Positions 8,108-18,100 of a stretch of 64,000 nucleotides of DNA are shown here, one piece after another. The stretch is from a virus. The translations under genes were made by a program, and so were the position numbers. The stretch is taken from the IMG/VR virus record IMGVR_UViG_3300031576_000013, positions 30,809 through 94,808 of that record. One strand, written 5' to 3'. The notes below the pieces were generated by a model that ran no database searches, was not told the origin of the DNA, and worked only from the letters and a program-made list of their open reading frames with translations. Position 1 is the first letter of the stretch. The number at the start of each line of letters is the position of its first letter.

Positions 8108-9094
8108 TTAAGTTTGCACGGTTTCGCCGCTGTCGCCGTCGATCTGGGTATATTGAACCTCGCCTTCCGGGGCAAGCGGCGCAACGGCGAACGGCTCCTC
8201 GACGGAAACTTCGACCCCCCGCACTTCGCAGGACGCCGTGAACGTCCGGATGTTGTGATCCGACGCCACGGAGGTGATCTGGGGGGGCGTAACGAGATGC
8301 AAAACCAGATCGGCGTGTCCTTGGCTGGGGTCGTCGATGTTGAAAGGGACATGGAGGAAACGGCCTCTTTCGAAGAATTCTATCGTCGAGCCGATCATGT
8401 TGATCATCTCGATTTCCGAGTTCGTCGCCCCGATGAGCGTGTACGAAAGACGTGCGACGAAAGGAGGCATGATGCGATTGAAAGTTCCGTCGCCGTTGTC
8501 GATTTCCTTGGTCTCGTTGTGCCAGTACTCGAGATCGCGGGTGACCGTCGGCCCCTGGATGATCAAGACGGGGATCTTCGAGACGGCGATGACGCCCGTG
8601 TCGGGGTCCGAAAAGTCGATATGAGTCGTGTGGACGACGTTGAGGAAGACGTGTTGACGCAGCGCGGCTATCAGAGCGCCAGACACCATCGTGAATGGAC
8701 TGACACGCGCGGTAGGAGCGTCGGTCGTCTCGTGGACGATTGGCCGTTTGTACGTATAGACCGTCGTCAGCGTCGTCACGAACTCGCCTGCGATCGGCAA
8801 GCCGGCGTCGTCCAGATTACGAATCGTCAACTTGACGGCAGCTAAGGGATCGTCGGTCGGCGCCGTGCGGAACGGCGGCGCTGTCACTTGCAGCTTCGTC
8901 GAGGAGATGACGTCGACGTTCGGCGCTGGCTCGCTGTCGAACTCGACGGCCACGCTGGGGTTGCGTGGTTCCGAAGGGCCGACCAACGGTTGAGGTAACG
9001 GCAGTCGAAAATTGGTGCCAGTGACGGTGACGATGTTTCCGCCACCCGTTGGCCCCTTCGTCGGAGCAACCGCTGTGAACGTCGGTATCGCCAT
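8108..9094 (-). CDS. Tail protein with N-terminal IPT/TIG immunoglobulin-like domain
   Basis: A 328-aa protein. Residues 4-115 have the IPT/TIG pattern (PTFTAVAPTKGPTGGGNIVTV, then VEF...V.V.S.T.L.VTAP), an Ig-like fold. Residues about 130-300 are a second beta-rich domain resembling phage tail-terminator or completion proteins. The start overlaps the upstream stop by one base (TAATG), so it is translationally coupled to the gene at 9094-9786. Ig-like domains are common as adhesive add-ons on phage virion proteins; that role is inferred. Confidence 0.7.
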   Translation of the reverse strand: MAIPTFTAVAPTKGPTGGGNIVTVTGTNFRLPLPQPLVGPSEPRNPSVAVEFDSEPAPNVDVISSTKLQVTAPPFRTAPTDDPLAAVKLTIRNLDDAGLPIAGEFVTTLTTVYTYKRPIVHETTDAPTARVSPFTMVSGALIAALRQHVFLNVVHTTHIDFSDPDTGVIAVSKIPVLIIQGPTVTRDLEYWHNETKEIDNGDGTFNRIMPPFVARLSYTLIGATNSEIEMINMIGSTIEFFERGRFLHVPFNIDDPSQGHADLVLHLVTPPQITSVASDHNIRTFTASCEVRGVEVSVEEPFAVAPLAPEGEVQYTQIDGDSGETVQT

Positions 9095-9786
9095 TATCCG
9101 CGCGTCCGAATTCGCAAGCCAATCTGAGGACCAACTACGGTCTTAACAAAGTTCCGAAGGACCATCTTCAATTGCGGCGCCACGCGGTCGAATCCCCGCG
9201 ACCAAGCATTTCGCGCGGGTACTGTGACTTGAAACGTCCGCGCTTTCCAGTTTCGCTTCGTCGAGCGCACTCTCGCTCTCTTGGTCTTTCCGCCGCCTTT
9301 ACCGCCTTTTCCTTCTCCGTAAACGATCTTCAGGTAATGGGCCATACGCGGGGTCAGCTTCACACGCCTTGTGAAACCCTTCGTATGGATCGCGGCCAGC
9401 TCGGCCATCGGAAGCTTTGAGTAATTGTGCGTTAAACCGAAGTAGCCGAGCTTGGTTTGGCGATCTCCAGGAATCAGACGGTACGAATTCAAGAGCTGCC
9501 CCGTCTGCCACAAGGGCGCGTCGTGGGTGACCGGCTTTCGTATCGGGAACACGCCCGGCTTTCCCAGTCGGCGAGTTGCCAGCGTTGCGTTGCTGAGCGG
9601 CGCCAAACCAAGGTTGTTCGTCTTCGTTCCTTCGACGATCGCGTTCCTTACTAGCGTTCCGATGCGTGTACCTGCTTCCCGAAACAAGCCCCGTTCGAAT
9701 AAACGGGGGATCCCGCGCAACTTTCCAGCGATGTTCGGCGGATCCTCGCGAAGTTCCCCTCCGGCGTTCTTGAATATCGTCGCCAC
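9094..9786 (-). CDS. Phage virion morphogenesis / tail completion protein
   Basis: A 230-aa protein with an N-terminal helix containing RLFERGLFREAGTRIGTLVRN, an LAPLSNATLATRR block and WQTGQLLNSYRLI. This pattern is shared with the Mu gpG / phage tail completion (Phage_tail_S) family. The C-terminal half is very basic and includes a Gly/Lys run (EGKGGKGGGKTKRARVR). It lies between connector genes and the sheath, where these proteins join head and tail. It overlaps the next gene by one base. Confidence 0.72.
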   Translation of the reverse strand: MATIFKNAGGELREDPPNIAGKLRGIPRLFERGLFREAGTRIGTLVRNAIVEGTKTNNLGLAPLSNATLATRRLGKPGVFPIRKPVTHDAPLWQTGQLLNSYRLIPGDRQTKLGYFGLTHNYSKLPMAELAAIHTKGFTRRVKLTPRMAHYLKIVYGEGKGGKGGGKTKRARVRSTKRNWKARTFQVTVPARNAWSRGFDRVAPQLKMVLRNFVKTVVGPQIGLRIRTRG

Positions 9787-10323
9787 TTAGATCGTTCCCT
9801 CGTCGCGCTGACTCAAGAACGCTATGTGTAGATCGTAGCCATCTGGACCGAAACCCCATGATGCAGGCAACACCTGGTTGACGAACAACCCTTCCTTGCT
9901 TGGCAGTCGCAGCGCGATGACTCCGGGGACGTTGTGTTTTTCGAGCTTCTCGATCCTATCGCCCTTCTTGATCGTCACGTTCCCACTCGTCGGGTCGATG
10001 AGTCCTAGCGGCAAAAGATCCTTGCGATGGAACACGAGCGCCATCTCGCTACGCGGCAAGTCGCCCGCGAACGACTGTCGGAGCTCGTCGAACTGCCCTG
10101 TCTCTACTTGGCAAGGGACTCGGACGGCCGCCATCTCTGTCCGCGTTGACTTTCGACCCTCGATCGACGCGCCTGCCTCCTCGTCATAAACGATCGGCTC
10201 GCGAAACACGTCGCTGTAGCCCTTCGCCGAGGTCGGCGGCGCAGTCGCCCGTGTTCCCTCTGTGTCCAGCCTCAAGATCACCGCATCCACGATGTTCAAG
10301 AGCAGCGGTACCCGAAAGATCAT
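9787..10323 (-). CDS. Hypothetical head-tail joining protein
   Basis: A 178-aa protein of mixed alpha/beta character with no recognised family. The ATG at 10323 is preceded within 2 nt by a full copy of the dispersed repeat (10325-10344), whose AGAAGAGGGGG end serves as the ribosome site. Position between the connector-like 358-aa protein and the morphogenesis protein suggests a stopper or neck component. Confidence 0.6.
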   Translation of the reverse strand: MIFRVPLLLNIVDAVILRLDTEGTRATAPPTSAKGYSDVFREPIVYDEEAGASIEGRKSTRTEMAAVRVPCQVETGQFDELRQSFAGDLPRSEMALVFHRKDLLPLGLIDPTSGNVTIKKGDRIEKLEKHNVPGVIALRLPSKEGLFVNQVLPASWGFGPDGYDLHIAFLSQRDEGTI

Positions 10324-10324
10324 G

Positions 10325-10344
10325 CCCCCTCTTCTGGGTTCCCC
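10325..10344 (-). repeat. Dispersed 19-bp repeat, copy upstream of a start codon
   Basis: On the minus strand this reads GGGGAACCCAGAAGAGGGGG, ending one base before the ATG at 10323. Its purine-rich 3' end lies where a Shine-Dalgarno sequence is expected. It is the only copy wholly outside a coding region. Confidence 0.85.
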
Positions 10345-10355
10345 GATGGATTACT

Positions 10356-11432
10356 TTAAACCGCTCCGTAGTGCGGCGGGCGTACATAAGGGATAAGCAG
10401 CTGGTCAATGAAGTCGTCGCCGGTCAAACCGCCGAACGACCCGCGCCCTCCGATTCCACCACCGCCCGTACGTCCGAACGAGATCGCTTGATCGCGCGTC
10501 TTCGCGCTGCGTACGCTGCTAGGCGCGGTGATGAATGGATCTTGTCCGAAGGGATCTTGTAGGTTGCGGGTTGCGAAGGCGCCCACGGCGGTCGTGATGT
10601 CGGTCGGAGTTTTGCCCAGCGGACCGCCGTCGGGATCGGTGTATCCCCATACTCCGGTGACGAAGATTCCCTGCGAAGACAGCGGGAAGAATTCGGTCGA
10701 CTGGAACAGAATGCCTTCAAAGCGTTCGATCTCGATACGGGGATCGTCACGATCGTCGGGATCGAGGAGCCCTCCGAGGTGGCGGTTGTAGACGCGCAAG
10801 CCGTCCAGCGACACTTCGGTCAAAGACGCTTCGATGCCAGTCACGCCGGTTTCGATTTCTACTTTGTTGATCCCGACGATCGGGTGCTGGGGCATGAGGC
10901 GCCGATTTCCGCGCCCGTCGAGCTTGAACAGGCGATATCGCGGCTCGAAGAAACGGCCGGTCAGGAGCTCGACTTTTCTTGAAGCGCGATCGACGAATTC
11001 TTGAATCGCCCCGACGGACTGTTCCGTGAACAGCGCGTTGGTCTTCAAGGTAACCGAGTCGAGATACCCAACATACGCAGCCCCTCGAGAGAACTTGTTC
11101 TTGTCGACGACCTCGAAGCGTTGCCGGAACTCGAATTCCGTTGAGGTGCTGGTTTCTTTGTACTTCCAGCGGATCTCGTGGGTGCCCGCCCTGAAGCCGG
11201 TCGCGGCGAAGTTTGCATGGTACACGCCAAGGGCGATACGCACTCCGACGGGGTCGGGTGAGAGATCAAGCGTCGCTTCCGGGATCTTCTCGATCGCCGC
11301 GCCGGCCGGAGGGATCTCAAAAACGCTCCGTTTCAGCGAGAATATGTCGATCAGCTTGCCGTCACGCTGAAACGCAAAGAACAGCGTTGGATTTGCGCAG
11401 TTTATCGTCTCGTCCTGTGCGACGGCAGGCAT
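10356..11432 (-). CDS. Connector-region protein with N-terminal beta domain
   Basis: A 358-aa protein. Residues 10-110 form an Ig-like beta domain (DLSPDPVGVRIALGVYHANF, then AGTHEIRWKYKETSTSTEFEF). Residues 120-290 resemble the helical/beta head-tail connector proteins: VGAIQEFVDRASRKVELLTGRFFEP, then GNRRLMPQHPIVGINKVEI and FVTGVWGYTDP. The tail is Gly-rich (FGRTGGGGIGGRGSFGG). It probably forms the adaptor ring below the portal. Confidence 0.65.
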   Translation of the reverse strand: MPAVAQDETINCANPTLFFAFQRDGKLIDIFSLKRSVFEIPPAGAAIEKIPEATLDLSPDPVGVRIALGVYHANFAATGFRAGTHEIRWKYKETSTSTEFEFRQRFEVVDKNKFSRGAAYVGYLDSVTLKTNALFTEQSVGAIQEFVDRASRKVELLTGRFFEPRYRLFKLDGRGNRRLMPQHPIVGINKVEIETGVTGIEASLTEVSLDGLRVYNRHLGGLLDPDDRDDPRIEIERFEGILFQSTEFFPLSSQGIFVTGVWGYTDPDGGPLGKTPTDITTAVGAFATRNLQDPFGQDPFITAPSSVRSAKTRDQAISFGRTGGGGIGGRGSFGGLTGDDFIDQLLIPYVRPPHYGAV

Positions 11433-11442
11433 GTGTGCAACT

Positions 11443-11769
11443 TTACCATTTGCGGGGTTGGCTCAACGTGATCTTCTTGATCCTGCGCACCGCCGACGCG
11501 AACTTCGCGGATTCCGAGTTCACGAAATCGATTGCGAGCTGTTCAACACGGTTGTCTGGATCCAAGAACCGGAACATGAATTCCCGCTCATCGCGATAGG
11601 ATTCGGCAAGCGGCAAATCCCTCATTGAGAGGTAGGACGCGAGGTCGAGATCGTAGACTTCGACTTTGTTGTTGCCGATGACACTCCAACCCCGGGAACG
11701 ATCGACGCGGGTGCCCGCCCGAAAGGGCGGAGATTCACTCCCGTTTGGCTGACGCGGTGCGTTCACCAC
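11443..11769 (-). CDS. Hypothetical structural-region protein
   Basis: A 108-aa protein rich in charged residues, with a helical C-terminus (EFMFRFLDPDNRVEQLAIDFVNSESAKF ends in a basic stretch). No family recognised. Spacing to both neighbours is about 10 nt, as in the rest of this operon. Confidence 0.55.
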   Translation of the reverse strand: MVNAPRQPNGSESPPFRAGTRVDRSRGWSVIGNNKVEVYDLDLASYLSMRDLPLAESYRDEREFMFRFLDPDNRVEQLAIDFVNSESAKFASAVRRIKKITLSQPRKW

Positions 11770-11777
11770 GCACCGCT

Positions 11778-12218
11778 TTAGCGCAGGTCTGCGGTCGACA
11801 AGTCGCTGGACTCATCTACGTCCAGCCGGCTTGGAATCGCCGCCTCACGCGCAATTGGCGCAGCGACAGCGGGCTCGGGCTTCACAGTCAGGTCCACTGC
11901 CGTGCGTTCGCCGGGCTTGGCGACCGTCTCCGACATGACGCCAAGCGCCACAAGGCGGCGTTCCTCTTCCTTGACGTCAATCACTTTCTTCTCGTCCGCA
12001 TCGACGATGTCGAACGCTGCTGCACCGGCATCCTGTTTGATCTGCTTCAGTTTTGCGGCCATCTCCGGGGTGACCTTGTACCAAGTGGGGCGATCCCCGC
12101 CTTGGTAAAGATTTCCGCCGAAGTGCAGCCGTCGGAGCCGCAAGCCGAGTCGCGGTGCGTAGGGCTTAAGTCGCGCGAACAGTTCGATGTTTGCCATTTC
12201 CTTGACCTCCTGCACCAA
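11778..12218 (-). CDS. Hypothetical protein after the capsid terminator
   Basis: A 146-aa protein with a basic N-terminal region (FARLKPYAPRLGLRLRRLHF) and WYKVTPEMAAKLKQIKQDAG, similar in style to the short capsid-vicinity proteins that carry a YxVTPExA block. The ATG has a GGAGGTCAAGGAA ribosome site. It is the first gene below the terminator at 12223-12260, so it starts either by read-through or from a local promoter that was not recognised. Confidence 0.6.
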   Translation of the reverse strand: MVQEVKEMANIELFARLKPYAPRLGLRLRRLHFGGNLYQGGDRPTWYKVTPEMAAKLKQIKQDAGAAAFDIVDADEKKVIDVKEEERRLVALGVMSETVAKPGERTAVDLTVKPEPAVAAPIAREAAIPSRLDVDESSDLSTADLR

Positions 12219-12222
12219 ACAC

Positions 12223-12260
12223 TAAAATAAAAAGGCTCGCCGGTCAACGACCAGCGAGCC
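12223..12260 (-). terminator. Rho-independent terminator after the capsid genes
   Basis: A 7-bp GC-rich stem (GGCTCGC at 12234-12240 pairing with GCGAGCC at 12254-12260) is extended by an inner GGTC/GACC pair. It is followed on the minus strand by an uninterrupted T-run and more Ts. A shorter T-run on the other side means it could also work in the opposite direction. It separates the capsid/decoration genes from the head-tail genes and would lower expression of the latter. Confidence 0.85.
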
Positions 12261-12282
12261 TTTTCTCAACCGCGATGGGCGG

Positions 12283-12507
12283 TTAGCCCTTGATCGTGGT
12301 CAGGGCTGCGGGAGTCAGCGTCGAGGCGTAGTTGGTGTCCATCACACCGGCGTCCGCGTCGAGCTTTGCGAGCAAGGAAATGAGCTTCGAACGAAGCTCG
12401 GTCAAGTCGTCGGCGACATCGCGGAACGAATCCGCGAGTTCCGGCGTTCCGTAACCGGGCTGCTGTCCGACGCCGCCGCTGAAGGAGTCGGTCTTGATGG
12501 TTGCCAT
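12283..12507 (-). CDS. Small hypothetical head protein
   Basis: A 74-aa helical protein. The centre, SFRDVADDLTELRSKLISLLAKLDADAG, suggests a short coiled coil or helical bundle. It lies between a decoration-like protein and the terminator, in the same transcription unit as the major capsid gene, so it may be a minor head protein. No family recognised. Confidence 0.65.
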   Translation of the reverse strand: MATIKTDSFSGGVGQQPGYGTPELADSFRDVADDLTELRSKLISLLAKLDADAGVMDTNYASTLTPAALTTIKG

Positions 12508-12516
12508 GTGCGCTCC

Positions 12517-12846
12517 TTACGAAGCGTTGACGACAACCTCGACCGTGATGGTCGAGAGATCGGTCGTCGCCGCTACTTCGCCGGTGCCGTCGGCCTTGTT
12601 TGCCATCAGCTTGTCGCTCACGCGGTTGTACCCGTAGTGCCGCGTGTCGAGCGCCCCGCCCGTCGTGACCTTGCCGACGGCAAGCACCGGTCCGATCGTC
12701 TTCCCCGCACCCACCTGAGCCTGCAAGCCGAGTGCGTATCCACCAGTTGGATAGGATGCGTCGAGGACGACGTTGAATCGCTTCGTGAAGGACGGCGCGG
12801 AAGGAATCCCGCCGAACGAATCTGGGGTCGTGACTGCGATTGCCAT
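12517..12846 (-). CDS. Capsid decoration-like protein
   Basis: A 109-aa Gly/Ala/Thr/Val-rich beta protein (NVVLDASYPTGGYALGLQAQ, then TTDLSTITVEVVVNAS) that follows the major capsid gene directly. Small beta-rich proteins in this position often decorate the capsid surface or sit at the head vertex. The role is inferred from position and composition. Confidence 0.6.
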   Translation of the reverse strand: MAIAVTTPDSFGGIPSAPSFTKRFNVVLDASYPTGGYALGLQAQVGAGKTIGPVLAVGKVTTGGALDTRHYGYNRVSDKLMANKADGTGEVAATTDLSTITVEVVVNAS

Positions 12847-12872
12847 GTTCGCTTTCTCCGTTTCCTGTGCGG

Positions 12873-13802
12873 TTAGACGCCGAAGACGCCAGTTGCCTTG
12901 ACCACTGCGGGCTCGTGCATGTACTTCACGTCAAGCCGCAGCGAGACGACCGTGATCACCTGACCCGCCGAGATGTCCTCGCCCATGCGGACGCGAACCT
13001 GACGATGGAACCCGAGGACGAAGTTCTTCGGGTCCGCAAGCAAGACGACGGTTTCGTTCGTACCGGCGCCGAGCGCGTCTGGAAACTCCGGGACGCCGAC
13101 GACGTCGTAGTCCTGGTACTTCGCGTCGGCTTGCGTTGCCAGCTGGATGTCGCCAAGGCTCGTCGCGCGGTTCGCGAGAGAGTCCTTGTAGTCGACTTTT
13201 GCCTGACGGTTCGTGAAGTAGGTGAGCGGCCCGGTCGAGAACTCGTCGGGCAGCGTCTTCAGCATGTCGCGGAGCACGTTCTTGGAGAGCGTGACACCGC
13301 CAGCCACAACGACGTTCGTGACTGCGTGCTTGATGAAACCGTCGAGTACCGCGAGGAGCGCGTCCGCCGACAGGGTGTCACCTTGCGCGATCAGGAAGTC
13401 CACGTCGCGAGCCACGGCTTCCGCCAGGGTCTCTGTGATCGTGTCCTTGTACGAACCGCGCTCGATCTGATCCTCGAGCACCTCGTCCGAGATCCGAACC
13501 TCGGCCTTCACGAGCTTTGCGTCGAGCTCGATGAAGCTGAGATCGGGCCTTGAACGCTGCGCCACCGCGAGGGCCTCGTTCTCCACGCCCGGCTTGAGCA
13601 CGCGCGAGCCGAAACGATGCTTGTCGCGTCGCTCCTTCGGACTCGCCATCGGTGTGACCATGATCCGCTTCATCAGTTCTGCGGATTTGATCATCACTCG
13701 GAAGAAGCGATCCGCCTGCCTCGGAACGAGCAAGCCACCGGCGGCAAGGCCGGCTGTGTCGAGATCTGCCTTTTGCAGCAAGACCCTGTTGTCGGTTGGC
13801 AT
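12873..13802 (-). CDS. Major capsid protein, HK97 fold
   Basis: A 309-aa protein with the pattern of HK97-fold capsid subunits lacking a long delta domain. It has an N-terminal arm, LVPRQADRFFRVMIKSAELMKRI, then SFIELDAKLVKAEVRISDEVLEDQIERGSYKDTITETLAEAVARDVDFLIAQGD as the spine-helix region, and A-domain strands near the C-terminus (TVVLLADPKNFVLGFHRQVRV). The ribosome site is AGAGGAG. Scaffold and protease genes lie immediately upstream and the decoration-like gene downstream, the standard order. Confidence 0.88.
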   Translation of the reverse strand: MPTDNRVLLQKADLDTAGLAAGGLLVPRQADRFFRVMIKSAELMKRIMVTPMASPKERRDKHRFGSRVLKPGVENEALAVAQRSRPDLSFIELDAKLVKAEVRISDEVLEDQIERGSYKDTITETLAEAVARDVDFLIAQGDTLSADALLAVLDGFIKHAVTNVVVAGGVTLSKNVLRDMLKTLPDEFSTGPLTYFTNRQAKVDYKDSLANRATSLGDIQLATQADAKYQDYDVVGVPEFPDALGAGTNETVVLLADPKNFVLGFHRQVRVRMGEDISAGQVITVVSLRLDVKYMHEPAVVKATGVFGV

Positions 13803-13876
13803 CTTTTTGCGCTCCTCTAGGACGGTTGATTTACCGTGAAAACTGCTGACCTCGACCTGTTCGTAATTTCACGCAA

Positions 13877-15133
13877 TTACGCGTTGTAGTCAAGAGGGAA
13901 AAGTCGGGATTCCGAAGACCCGTTCATTTCGGGCGAAGTGACACGATCGCCGGGTCGTGCTTCGGCCTTGGTAAGCGCCTGGCGAAGATCGCCGTTCGAC
14001 TTTTTGAGCGTGGCAAGTTCGGAATTGAGCGGTTCGACTGCCTTCGCCACGGCTTCGTTGATCATGCGTTCGGCTTCGCTGGCACTGATGCCCGGCTCTT
14101 TCTTTGCAGTTGCGGAGGGGTATTTCGAAGCGAGTCCCATGAGCAGCGTGTGGATCGCTTTCAGCTCACGCATTTCCTTTGCCGACGGCGCATCCATGCT
14201 CTTCACGCGGTTGGCAAGAGACAGCGCGCGTTCTGCGGCTTCGGTCAAAATACGCGACATACGACCCGCGCGCTTTTCGACGACCGAGTCATCGAGGGCG
14301 CCCAGAATTGCGCCGATCAGTTGCTGGAGCGAATCCATGTCGGTCGCGTCGATCATCACGCCCCCACGAGGGAACACGCCGTCGAGCTTCTTCGCGAGTT
14401 CGGTGATTGCTTCCTGCGTTGGCGCATCGGCGCTCGTGCTGGCCGACGCAAGCGCCTTCGCCACTTCCTCGATGTCGGCGCCGAGAGTCGCGCCGCTTTG
14501 TGTCGAATCCGGTTCTGGCTTTACCGGCGGTGGAGTCACCGTTTCGGTGCTCGTCGAAGCCGCATCCGATTCAGTCTTCGACATCGCTGCCGGCGCAGGG
14601 TACTTCTCTTTCACACCGGCGATCAACTTCCCGATCGCGGCGATCTCGGCGAGCAGCTTCCCGAAGTCACCTTCAGGCATTTTCTCGCCGCCGGCCTCTT
14701 TCAGCTTGTTGATCACCGAGGTCAAGCGCTCGAGCCCTTCGGTGAGCGTCGTCAACGCGACGGCGTCTTCCATCTTCGCCGAGTCCATCGCGTGAGTTGC
14801 GTCGTGTTCGTTTTTCGCGATGACGGCTGGATACGCATCTTCGATCTTACTCAGGCTGATCGAAACCTCGTGTGCTTCGTCGACGAGCGCTTTCTGTGTT
14901 GCCTCGTTTGCGTCCTTCAACTTGGTCACGATCGAGGTCAGACGCTCCAGGTTCTCAGCCAGCGTGGTAACGGTCTGAGAAACTGCTTTTTCAGTTAGCA
15001 TGGAATTTTCTCCTTCGCGCTTTCTCAAAAGGAAACGTCGTTTGTTCGCGGCTCGATCAACCAAGGAAACCTCCTCGATCTCGAAATCACGTAGACGTGA
15101 GACTGACGGTTTCGTTTTGGATGTCAAGTTCAT
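13877..15133 (-). CDS. Prohead scaffold-like protein with EVSLVDRAAN motif
   Basis: A 418-aa helical, Ala/Glu/Lys-rich protein. The N-terminus carries DFEIEEVSLVDRAANKRRF, a motif usually found at the C-terminal side of XkdF-type maturation protease/scaffold proteins. Two related coiled-coil segments follow (LAENLERLTSIVTKLKDA and LTEGLERLTSVINKLKEA), then long helices and a C-terminal coiled coil. Together with the protease domain that ends the preceding 1514-aa protein, it looks like the scaffold partner in capsid maturation. It is probably cleaved during maturation. Confidence 0.72.
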   Translation of the reverse strand: MNLTSKTKPSVSRLRDFEIEEVSLVDRAANKRRFLLRKREGENSMLTEKAVSQTVTTLAENLERLTSIVTKLKDANEATQKALVDEAHEVSISLSKIEDAYPAVIAKNEHDATHAMDSAKMEDAVALTTLTEGLERLTSVINKLKEAGGEKMPEGDFGKLLAEIAAIGKLIAGVKEKYPAPAAMSKTESDAASTSTETVTPPPVKPEPDSTQSGATLGADIEEVAKALASASTSADAPTQEAITELAKKLDGVFPRGGVMIDATDMDSLQQLIGAILGALDDSVVEKRAGRMSRILTEAAERALSLANRVKSMDAPSAKEMRELKAIHTLLMGLASKYPSATAKKEPGISASEAERMINEAVAKAVEPLNSELATLKKSNGDLRQALTKAEARPGDRVTSPEMNGSSESRLFPLDYNA

Positions 15134-15180
15134 TGATCTCGACGACTTCCTGTTAGCTTACCGCGCCTTGATGCGCGGTT

Positions 15181-18100
15181 TCAAGTAACAAATGGCGCGG
15201 CCAAAATCGAGTAGACCGGATCCGCCTCCTTGATCGCGGTTCCACCTATCGACCATCCGGTAAATTCCCCCCGTTTTACGGCTTCCCACAGCTCGTCGTC
15301 GACGATTCGTGCCGCAAGCAACCAAGTACCTTTTTTTACTGGCTGCTCTGCAACCGTGAAGTCTAGCGGTGCGAGATACGATTCGAGGATCTTTACGCGA
15401 CCATCAATCAATTTTCGGTGCATCAAACCGATATGGCCGTAGCGCTCCATGAACCCATGCGCTGCTTTGCGAATCTCGTCGGAGGAATAAACGTCGTTCT
15501 GCGCGTCGACGGTCTCGGGTTCGAGAACGATTCCCAAGACGTAACGCTCCTCCTTCGCGGTTTCTTCGGCCTTGAACAGCTTGACCGCGTGTGTCCAGGG
15601 GCGAAGCTCCAGTTTTGAAACCGGCGTCGACGAGGATGTCGCTTCTTTCTCGACGATCTTTTCGTAGTCGCGTCGAAGCGCGTCGCAGATTCGATGGGCG
15701 GCTTCTTCGTCGTGGCCTCGCGTCTTTTGATCGGCTACGCAAGCCTCGAAATTAGCGAAGCCGGCGAAGGGTTTTTCGATCTCGACAGAAACCTTCGCTT
15801 GCAATTGACATCCGAGATCCCAGAGCGGGGGAGGCGGTTCGGAAGCGCGCTTCTTGATTTCGTCGGGGTTGAGCATCGCGACGACTTCGTTGACCGTCAT
15901 CGGTGCCTCGTCGGTGACATCGATCACCGTTGGGGTGAATCCCGTGATCTTCCACTTGCCGGCTGTCATGCGGTTGAAGAGCACCTCCGTCACTTCGATG
16001 CGTAGAACATCGCCCGATTCGGCCTTCACCTTGCTGTTGAAGGATTTGCCCGCCGGAGCATATTTTTTCCCGGCGAGCTCGATCAAGTTGGGCCAGTTGC
16101 CTTGTTCCTTCTCGGGAATTGGTCCGAAGGCGTAGAAATAGTTGAAGACGCCCGGCGAATCCTTGACCGGGTGCTTGTCGTAGACGATTCCGCGCACCTC
16201 GCGAATCAGCTTGATCTTCGCCCAACCGTCGCTTTCGCCTCCAAGAGAGTAGGTCGCATTCGCGGATTTGAGCATCGCGCCTTCGGAGCCTGGCGAGGCG
16301 GCTGCCTTCGCGATCAACGAGTCCAGGCTCTCATGCGTTCTCGCTGTGCCCAGCGCCGGTACGAGTTTGATGCGGCTGCTTTGACGCTTGTTGAGGAACG
16401 CTTCCAGCAAACGGCGGCGTTCGGCTTGATCTTTTTGCGTGATGTTTCCCTCGTCGGGCAAATACAGCGCGTCGAAAATTTGTAGTTGGACGTTTGCGTC
16501 GTCGACTACTCCGGTCCCTCGGAACCTGGCCAAGTCCCTGCGGGGCGTGGCGGCGCCGTCGACGAACTCCATGAATTCTGCATCGAGCACGAATGGCCCA
16601 GGGAGTTTTGCCAGCTCGGCCGTGACGCCGGGCCAGTTCTTCATGTAGTTGCGCTGCTCGGTTTTCCGCGAAAAGAACTCTTCGGTGATAATGAAAACGC
16701 GGTCGCCATCTTTCTGAAGGGCGACGCGAAAACCGTTCAGTTTCGGTTCGACGAGGATTCCGCTGTCGAGCAACGCGCCGGTTGCGAAGTCTTCGTGCAG
16801 CCGATCGAGCTCACCACCACGAAACTCGTTCGTCTTTCGGGCTGCGACCTTCATAGGCTTGAAGACCGCGAGCGGCTTCAGCTCCTTCCGATCCCCACCT
16901 TTGTCGTCGGCGTCCTTGATCTTTCGCGGATCCCAAATCTGGACGTCCTCGATCACCGTCCCGTCTTGTAGAGAGACGTCGCGCACCTCGTGCGCCTTTG
17001 TGATCTTCTCACCGGGGACAGCGCGTGAAGGTTGTTTTCCGCGCTCCCATTGCCACAAATCACCGGCTTCCTCTTCGGCAACCAGCACAAATACCCCGTC
17101 ATCGGAGACATCCGCTAGATCGCCTCCGCGTACACGGATCTTCTTGAACTGGCGTTGGTCATCTAGAAATTCGATCTTGCCCCTTGACAGAATTCGCATC
17201 TGCGACGGCGTATTCTTCGAGGGATTGAATTCAACGCCGTGGACCTTTTCGCCGGGCGGCGCATCCCCTTCATAGGCAAGCAGCTTGTCGGCCTCCACGT
17301 TCGTGAGCGCACGGCGAATCACTGCGATCTTGTCGTTCTCGAAGGGGTCGCCTTCGAGTTGAAAATCCTCGATCTCATTCTCGCCGCGCTTGATGAACAG
17401 GTGAAACACCTGCGAGGAAGGCGCGGCACGGATCACGACCTGGCCCTTGAACCGTTGCCACGTCAGCGTGTAGGGCGCTGCCTTCAATTGCTTGAGCAGT
17501 CGCGTAGCGTTTTCCGTAGCTATGGTTGCCGCGATCCGGTCCATAGCTTCTTCCACGGTCCGCGCCTCGACGATCTCCGGCGCGATGTCGGCTGAAGGCC
17601 AAAACTTCTTGGTCTTCAAGGTCAGTCGGAAATCGCGGTTGATCTGTACGGTCTCAGCCGTCACGAGATGAGCTTCGATCAATGCGTTGCGGGTCGCTTC
17701 GACCTCTGATGGCTTATCCTTTTCCCAGTAACGAAATTCAGGCGGAATCGCGTTCTTGATTCCGAGCGGAAGCGCGGATCGGCCCTTCGGAGGGAGTGTC
17801 TTCGTTGCAATCGCGCGGCGCCGCAGAACGCTGGGCGTCAGATCCTTGTTGAACATCGCAACCCAGAAAGCTTCGCCCTCCCGGGTGCGCCGGCCCGTCT
17901 CGACTTCTTCTTCGGACGCGTCCCCTCGGCCCACGAGTAATCTAAAAGTCAGCAGCCCATGAAATTTTTGATCGCCTTCGACGGCGTACTCGGCAAAGAA
18001 CGGCTTGAGAATCAGGTGTGTGACTTGCGGGCGTGCGATTCGAACGATCACGCCTTCCTCCTCGGCGGTTGCGCCCACTTCGCCCGCCTCGAACTTGCGC

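Noticed and set aside
13938-14998. Plus-strand frames over the scaffold gene
   Set aside because: They are shadows of a helical, Ala/Glu/Lys-rich gene and show only Ser/Arg-rich, non-conserved sequence.
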